12,005 bases of DNA from Flavobacteriaceae bacterium (GTDB lineage: Bacteria > Bacteroidota > Bacteroidia > Flavobacteriales > Flavobacteriaceae): positions 1-12,005 of the forward strand of contig VMCO01000179.1 of assembly GCA_008081325.1 (NCBI GenBank), given 5' to 3'. Numbering within the stretch: the first letter of the stretch is position 1; each line of letters starts with the position of its first letter. The translations under genes were made by a program, and so were the position numbers. The notes beneath the pieces were generated by a model. The model worked only from the letters and a program-made list of their open reading frames with translations. It had not been told where the DNA came from and ran no database searches. This document shows, one piece after another, positions 8,091 to 12,005 of this stretch.

Positions 8091-8917
8091 TAAGCTTTAA
8101 CGTTTTTTTTAAACATTAGATAGAGACCGATTAATATAAATGGGATACTTAAGGTTTGACCAGTATTCATGCCAAATATCCAATCTTCTCTGCCATCAAC
8201 TTGAGCTTGTTTAAAGAACTCTACAATAAATCTACTTACCCATAATAAAACAAAAAATAAACCAAAGAGATATCCTGTTTTTTTAATTTTTTCAGTTCTC
8301 CAATATATATGAGCAACAATAAAAAATATGATAACATAACTAAATGCTTCGTATAGTTGAGCAGGATGACGAGCAAAATCTTCTCCAAGTTTTGAGAATA
8401 CAACTCCGAATGAACTTTCAGTTTCTTTTCCTACGATTTCTGAATTAAAGAAATTACCTATTCTTATAAAAGCACCACCTATAGCTACGGGAATTAAAAT
8501 TCTATCTAATATCCAAAGAACAGATTTTTTTAATATTCTTGAGTTATATAAAAACATTGCAGTTATAATCCCTATTGCTGCTCCATGACTAGCTAACCCT
8601 CTAAAACCTGTAAACTCAAAAGTTGGGTTAAATCTAAATGGAAGAAATACACTGAAAAAATCTTGATCAAAAAGTTCTATTTGATAAAAAATCACATGTC
8701 CTAACCTAGCTCCAATCATTGTTCCTAAAATTGTATAAACAAAAAGTGAATCAAGCTTTTCCATTGATAAACCTTCTTTCTTGTAAATAATTTGCATTAT
8801 ATAAAAGCCTAAAATGAAAGCTAACATCCACATTAGACTGTAATAATAGATTGTAAATTTCCCGAAGATTGTGATGCCTTCAAATGTGGGATCCCAAACG
8901 AATTGTAATATTTCCAT
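8090..8917 (-). CDS. lgt: Prolipoprotein diacylglyceryl transferase
   Basis: Inner-membrane enzyme that transfers diacylglyceryl from phosphatidylglycerol to the lipobox cysteine of prolipoproteins, the first step of lipoprotein maturation. At 275 residues with about seven hydrophobic segments it has normal family size. Key residues are visible: His111 in GLASHGAAIG, Arg152, Asn155 and Glu160 in the Lgt signature (IRIGNFFNSE, 151-160), the HPAQLYEA block (184-191) and Arg229/Glu233 in SRFIVEFF. These correspond to E. coli His103, Arg143, Asn146 and Arg239. The second glycine of the HGG motif of many Lgt proteins is Ala here (HGAA), which I recall as usual in Flavobacteria. It starts two bases after the yidD stop and its own stop overlaps the DUF3817 start by one base, so it lies inside a tightly coupled operon. 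Confidence 0.96.
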   Translation of the reverse strand: MEILQFVWDPTFEGITIFGKFTIYYYSLMWMLAFILGFYIMQIIYKKEGLSMEKLDSLFVYTILGTMIGARLGHVIFYQIELFDQDFFSVFLPFRFNPTFEFTGFRGLASHGAAIGIITAMFLYNSRILKKSVLWILDRILIPVAIGGAFIRIGNFFNSEIVGKETESSFGVVFSKLGEDFARHPAQLYEAFSYVIIFFIVAHIYWRTEKIKKTGYLFGLFFVLLWVSRFIVEFFKQAQVDGREDWIFGMNTGQTLSIPFILIGLYLMFKKNVKA

Positions 8918-8919
8918 AA

Positions 8920-9156
8920 TTATTTTCTTTTAAATTTTTCGGGAACTGGATCATAACCTGATTTTCCCCAGGGGTGACAACTTAAAATTCTTTTAACAGC
9001 TAGGTATGATCCAAAAAATAAACCATGTTTTTGAAGAGCTTCAATCGAGTAATGTGAACATGTAGGTTGATATCTACAAGTAGCAGGTAAATAGGGAGAT
9101 ATTGCCCTTTGGTAAAACTTTATCATTAAAATAAATGGATAAGTTAAAACGTTCAT
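8920..9156 (-). CDS. yidD: Membrane protein insertion efficiency factor YidD
   Basis: Small protein thought to help YidC insert membrane proteins; membrane-associated through an amphipathic N-terminus. The 78 residues match the family from end to end: FYQRAISP (14-21), CRYQPTCSHYS (27-37) with its conserved cysteines, the AVKRILSCHPW segment (53-63) and GYDPVP (67-72), followed by a short basic tail. In many bacteria yidD sits with rnpA and yidC; here it lies between cysS and lgt instead, three bases after the cysS stop and two bases before the lgt start. The neighbouring lgt and convergent secDF place it in an envelope-biogenesis setting. No Shine-Dalgarno sequence is seen. Confidence 0.95.
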   Translation of the reverse strand: MNVLTYPFILMIKFYQRAISPYLPATCRYQPTCSHYSIEALQKHGLFFGSYLAVKRILSCHPWGKSGYDPVPEKFKRK

Positions 9157-9159
9157 TTG

Positions 9160-10647
9160 TTAATCAATTGTAAATGATGAATTTTTATCTGAGTCATTAA
9201 TGGATATGCCCTTATCTTTTAACATATCTCTTATTTTATCACCTAATTCAAAATTCTTATTTTTTCTTGCATCATTTCTTAATTCTAAAATAATATCGAT
9301 AACCTCGTCTAGCTTGTCATCACCTTTTTGTAAAATATTTGTTTTTTTAAGCCCCATAACATCAAAAACAAAGGAACTAATCGTTTCAGAAAGTATATTA
9401 TAATCCTTCTCAGAAATCTTTGCAATCCCAGATTTAATTTTATTAATAAACTTTACCGCTTCAAATATATTTGCAATTAGTATAGGTGTATTAAAGTCAT
9501 CATTCATTGCATCATAGCATTCTTTAACCCATTTTGTGATATCAAAGTCAGATGTATTATCACTAAAATCTTTAAAATTTTCAAGAATACTAATCGCATC
9601 AATGATTTTATTAAATCCTTTTTCTGAAGCCAGTAAAGCATCATTGCTTAAATCTAAAACACTTCTATAGTGAGCCTGAAGCATGAAAAATTTCACAGAA
9701 GATTCTGAAAAAGTTTTAGATAGTAAAGGGGATCCACTGGAAAATATTTCATCTGGTAATATATTATTTCCAGTTGATTTTGACATTTTTTGGCCGTTTA
9801 AAGTTAGCATATTTGCATGCATCCAATAATTTGCCGCATTTGTTCCAAAACAAGCATTAGATTGGGCAATTTCACATTCATGGTGAGGAAATTTTAAATC
9901 AATTCCACCTCCATGAATATCAAAATTTTCACCAAGATATTTTTTACTCATCGCCGTACATTCAAGGTGCCAACCCGGAAATCCTTTACTCCAAGGTGAC
10001 TCCCATTTCATGATATGTTTTGGTTCAGCTTTTTTCCATAAAGCAAAGTCTTGTGGATTCTTTTTATCTGATTGTCCATCTAGAGATCTAGTATTATGAA
10101 TTAAATCTTCAATTTTTCGTTTACTTAAAATTCCGTAATTGTTTGTTATGTTGTATTTTACTACGTCAAAATAAACTGATCCATTAACTTCATAAGCAAA
10201 ACCTATTTTAATTAAACTTTTAATTAACTCTATTTGTTCAATCAAATGGCCAGTTGCAGTCGGTTCAATACTAGGGGGTAATAAGTTAAATTTTCTAACG
10301 GTTTCGTGAAAATCAGTTGTATATTTTTGGACCACTTCCATTGGCTCCAAATTTTCAAGTCTTGCTTTTTTACTAATTCGATCTTCTCCTTGGTCTTCAT
10401 CATTTTCTAAATGACCTACATCAGTTATATTCCTCACATATCTTACTTTGTGCCCTAGGTGAGTCAGATACCTGTAAATCACATCAAATGAAGTAAAGGT
10501 TCGAATGTTACCTAGATGTACATTACTGTATACAGTTGGGCCACATACGTACATACCAACATGGTCTTTTAATATAGGAGTGAAAGGTTCTTTTTTTCCA
10601 GAAAGACTATTATAAATACTTAATTTTTGACTCTTTTTAGAAAACAT
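9160..10647 (-). CDS. cysS: Cysteinyl-tRNA synthetase
   Basis: Class Ia synthetase that charges tRNA-Cys in the cytoplasm. The Rossmann catalytic domain has MYVCGPTVY with zinc ligand Cys35, the HIGH-box equivalent HLGN (44-47), GWHLECTAM with Cys230, FPHHECEIAQ with His255 and Glu259, and KMSKS (287-291). The four zinc ligands keep the spacing of E. coli Cys28, Cys209, His234 and Glu238. The C-terminal helical (DALR-type) anticodon-binding region follows from about 320, with DDFNTP at 383-388. A length of 495 residues is slightly longer than E. coli CysS (461), mostly in loops and tail. It starts 16 bases after the folE stop, and a 7-pair hairpin covers its start codon. yidD follows after three bases. 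Confidence 0.97.
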   Translation of the reverse strand: MFSKKSQKLSIYNSLSGKKEPFTPILKDHVGMYVCGPTVYSNVHLGNIRTFTSFDVIYRYLTHLGHKVRYVRNITDVGHLENDEDQGEDRISKKARLENLEPMEVVQKYTTDFHETVRKFNLLPPSIEPTATGHLIEQIELIKSLIKIGFAYEVNGSVYFDVVKYNITNNYGILSKRKIEDLIHNTRSLDGQSDKKNPQDFALWKKAEPKHIMKWESPWSKGFPGWHLECTAMSKKYLGENFDIHGGGIDLKFPHHECEIAQSNACFGTNAANYWMHANMLTLNGQKMSKSTGNNILPDEIFSSGSPLLSKTFSESSVKFFMLQAHYRSVLDLSNDALLASEKGFNKIIDAISILENFKDFSDNTSDFDITKWVKECYDAMNDDFNTPILIANIFEAVKFINKIKSGIAKISEKDYNILSETISSFVFDVMGLKKTNILQKGDDKLDEVIDIILELRNDARKNKNFELGDKIRDMLKDKGISINDSDKNSSFTID

Positions 10648-10662
10648 GTAATAAAATTACAT
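10646..10662 (-). promoter_or_regulatory. Hairpin covering the cysS start codon
   Basis: On the - strand, ATGTAAT (10662-10656) and ATTACAT (10652-10646) pair perfectly over seven bases around a TTT loop; the second arm contains the first two bases of the cysS ATG (10647-10645). The folE stop ends just two bases before the first arm. The first arm also contains ATG directly followed by TAA, a start-stop codon pair. A ribosome finishing folE would melt the hairpin, so it could couple cysS translation to folE. The stem is A/U-rich with one G-C pair and would be weakly stable. The symmetry is seen; the coupling is inference. Confidence 0.4.
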
Positions 10663-10663
10663 T

Positions 10664-11356
10664 TTATATTCCATTGAAAGAAGTGTCTAATTGAATATAT
10701 TTTAAGAATTCGTCTTTGGTATTATTATCATATTTGAATTTTCCGCCAAATTCACTTGTAACAGTACTGGAATTAACGTCTTTAATTCCTCTTGAATTAA
10801 CACATAAATGTTTCGCATCAATTACACATGCTACATCGTCTGTACCTAGTGCTTCTTGAAGTTCTCTAACTATTTGTTTTGTAAGTCTTTCTTGAACTTG
10901 AGGTCTTTTAGCATAATATTCTACGATTCTATTCATTTTGGATAATCCAATTACATTACCACTTGAGATATATGCAATGTGAGCCTTACCTACGATAGGT
11001 AAAAAATGGTGTTCACAAGTTGAATAAAGTGTAATATCTTTTTCAACAAGCATTTCACTATAATTGTACTTATTATCAAAAGTGGACGCCTTTGGTTTAT
11101 TTTTTGGATTCAGACCATAAAATAATTCATTTACATAAGATTTGGCTATTCTTTTGGGTGTCCCTCTTAAGCTATCATCGGTTAGATCTAAGCCTAGAGT
11201 AAGCATAATTTCTTTGACATGTTCCTGAATTATAGAAATTTTTTCTTCATCAGTTTTATCGAAAGCATCTTCTCTAATTGGAGTGAAGTCAGATGTTGAA
11301 ATGTGATCATCTCCGATTTCTTCATCAGTAAGTATAATTTTATCATTTATCCTCAT
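10664..11356 (-). CDS. folE: GTP cyclohydrolase I, type IA
   Basis: Zinc enzyme converting GTP to 7,8-dihydroneopterin triphosphate, the first step of folate and pterin synthesis; also a source of queuosine precursors. The C-terminal two thirds hold the whole active site: zinc ligands Cys114 and His117 in STCEHHFLP, Cys185 in KHLCVNSRG, His183 as the general acid/base, and GLSKMNRIVEYYAKRPQVQERLT (in part 137-159) for the tunnelling fold. Positions run exactly four residues ahead of E. coli FolE (Cys110, His113, Cys181), so it is the zinc-dependent FolE1 type. The N-terminal 35 residues are an acidic extension, low in conservation. It is the first gene of the - strand unit. No clear promoter or pterin/folate riboswitch was recognised in the 146 bases upstream. 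Confidence 0.97.
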   Translation of the reverse strand: MRINDKIILTDEEIGDDHISTSDFTPIREDAFDKTDEEKISIIQEHVKEIMLTLGLDLTDDSLRGTPKRIAKSYVNELFYGLNPKNKPKASTFDNKYNYSEMLVEKDITLYSTCEHHFLPIVGKAHIAYISSGNVIGLSKMNRIVEYYAKRPQVQERLTKQIVRELQEALGTDDVACVIDAKHLCVNSRGIKDVNSSTVTSEFGGKFKYDNNTKDEFLKYIQLDTSFNGI

Positions 11357-11502
11357 AACTAAATTTTTTTAATACAATTCTATAATAAACAATTATCATG
11401 CCTAATATAAAGAAGATTTTTTAAGAAAAAAATCCTTAGATATAATATCGCTTTATACAATTAAAAAAAATAAATTAAATTAGCCTAATACTGATAGATT
11501 TC
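11357..11502. other. Divergent intergenic region between folE and the secreted-protein gene
   Basis: These 146 bases must hold the promoters for both divergent units, but neither strand shows a full TTG plus TAnnTTTG pair. The closest for folE is TAGAATTG on the - strand (11382-11375), one base off consensus and without a well-spaced TTG. The region contains the hairpin at 11413-11437 and, beside it, the small symmetric GATAT-A-ATATC (11439-11449). The rest is A/T-rich without recognised structure. Confidence 0.5.
11413..11437. repeat. Inverted repeat in the divergent promoter region
   Basis: GATTTTTT (11415-11422) and AAAAAATC (11427-11434) are perfect complements around an AAGA loop, and the stem can extend by AA/TT (11413-11414 with 11436-11437) if one C at 11435 bulges. 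It lies about 57-81 bases upstream of the folE start and 66-90 upstream of the divergent gene. It could be an operator shared by both directions or a leader hairpin; with so many A/T pairs chance is not excluded. Confidence 0.35.
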
Positions 11503-11940
11503 ATGACAATTTATAGGATTTTATTTTTAACAGTTGTTTTATTTTATTTTGATGCTTATTCTCAAACATCTAATAATAATTCCTGGATATTTAAATTCGA
11601 AAAAAATATTGAAAAACCATTTACTCAATTTGAAATGGATAAAATTATTGATGCTTATGGAGCTAAAAAATTACAAACAATAATTTCAGAAAAGGCATTA
11701 GAGAAGTTCTACAAAAATATTTTAAGAAACAGAGTAAAAATTTATACAAAAAAATATTATCCTGAAGAAAATTTCCCAAAAATTTCATCTATAGGACCAA
11801 GTTTAAATGAAAACGACATAAACTCTGAAAAATTCAATCCACTACTTTATGATTTTCCTTTTTATTCCAAAAAACCTCATTATTATAGAGTGAGTCAAAC
11901 AGATTTTTTGGTGGTTATTAATCCGCAAGAATTAGAATGA
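11503..11940 (+). CDS. Small secreted protein of unknown function
   Basis: I do not recognise the family. The 145 residues start with a typical Sec signal peptide: hydrophobic core at about 4-16 and likely cleavage near AYSQ (18-21), the -SQ ending common in Flavobacteria. There is no lipobox cysteine and in fact no cysteine at all, so it should be a soluble periplasmic, outer-surface or exported protein of about 14 kDa. The mature part is rich in Lys, Asn, Tyr and Phe. A helical-looking stretch (about 42-86) precedes a Pro/Tyr-rich segment (87-128) and ends with a beta-like FLVVINP. The stop overlaps the next gene's ATG by four bases (ATGA), so the two form an operon and probably act together. 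The start is the only ATG giving the complete signal peptide. Base composition matches the neighbours. Confidence 0.75.
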   Translation: MTIYRILFLTVVLFYFDAYSQTSNNNSWIFKFEKNIEKPFTQFEMDKIIDAYGAKKLQTIISEKALEKFYKNILRNRVKIYTKKYYPEENFPKISSIGPSLNENDINSEKFNPLLYDFPFYSKKPHYYRVSQTDFLVVINPQELE

Positions 11941-12005
11941 GGTTATTAATAATATTTGTTTTTTTATTCCCTTATCTAGTCTTTTCACAAGATTATAATA
12001 TAGAT
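11937..12005 (+). CDS. Second secreted protein, N-terminus only (runs off window)
   Basis: An ATG at 11937 overlaps the preceding stop as ATGA and opens a frame with no stop to the window edge. The 23 visible residues are a convincing signal peptide: Met-Arg, a hydrophobic core (Leu, Ile, Phe, Val; residues 3-15) and a likely cleavage site around VFSQ (15-18), then Asp-Tyr-Asn. There is no lipobox cysteine in the visible part. The 4-base overlap implies translational coupling with the upstream secreted protein. Function cannot be judged from so little; the call rests on the start-stop overlap and the signal peptide. Confidence 0.7.
   Translation, partial: MRLLIIFVFLFPYLVFSQDYNID

Noticed and set aside
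9200..9403. Hydrophobic open frame on the + strand inside cysS
   Set aside because: Antisense to the Lys-rich C-terminus of CysS, which reads as a Phe/Leu/Ser-rich sequence on the other strand; a composition artefact.
11375..11382. TAGAATTG on the - strand as the folE -7 box
   Set aside because: One base off TAnnTTTG and no TTG at 17-23 bases upstream; too weak to list as a promoter.
11357..11502. Folate, pterin or preQ1 riboswitch ahead of folE
   Set aside because: The leader is almost pure A/T, lacks conserved G/C cores of any class I know, and its only stem is a simple A/T hairpin.
1..12005. Mobile element, CRISPR array, tRNA, defence or novel gene system
   Set aside because: No direct-repeat arrays, transposase or integrase motifs, cloverleaf sequences or composition breaks were seen; apart from the two secreted proteins at the right edge all genes are core functions.

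Overview
This window is a strongly AT-rich stretch of ordinary bacterial chromosome, almost certainly from a marine-type flavobacterium (Bacteroidota). Four things point there: a single-chain SecD-SecF fusion; promoter-like sequences matching the Bacteroidota -7 consensus TAnnTTTG; A/T-only leaders without Shine-Dalgarno motifs in front of nearly every start codon; and a malate dehydrogenase and other proteins that read like flavobacterial orthologues. All complete genes but one are recognisable housekeeping genes.

Layout. Bases 1-74 are non-coding AT-rich sequence with a perfect A/T palindrome. On the + strand follow asnB (asparagine synthetase, 75-1733), a 163-base gap with a promoter and a long nested hairpin, gyrB (DNA gyrase B, 1897-3831), mdh (malate dehydrogenase, 3841-4767, nine bases behind gyrB and probably in its operon), a 99-base gap with the clearest promoter of the window, and secDF (4867-7812). 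A compact - strand cluster converges on secDF, read in the order folE (GTP cyclohydrolase I), cysS (cysteinyl-tRNA synthetase), yidD (membrane-insertion factor), lgt (prolipoprotein diacylglyceryl transferase) and a small DUF3817 membrane protein, with gaps from -1 to 16 bases. The last gene's stop codon interlocks with that of secDF. Divergently from folE, a small secreted protein of unknown function (11503-11940) overlaps by four bases the start of a second secreted protein that runs off the window.

How the genes fit together. secDF, yidD and lgt all serve the cell envelope (Sec export, membrane insertion, lipoprotein lipidation), so the middle of the window is partly an envelope-biogenesis neighbourhood mixed with translation and cofactor genes. 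No mobile element, CRISPR array, tRNA, rRNA, phage gene or defence system was seen, and I do not find a convincing new biological system. The most interesting non-coding signals are the 5'-terminal nested hairpin of the gyrB leader, a short hairpin that buries the cysS start codon just behind the folE stop, a 10-base sequence shared by the gyrB and secDF promoters, and the pair of uncharacterised secreted proteins at the right edge.
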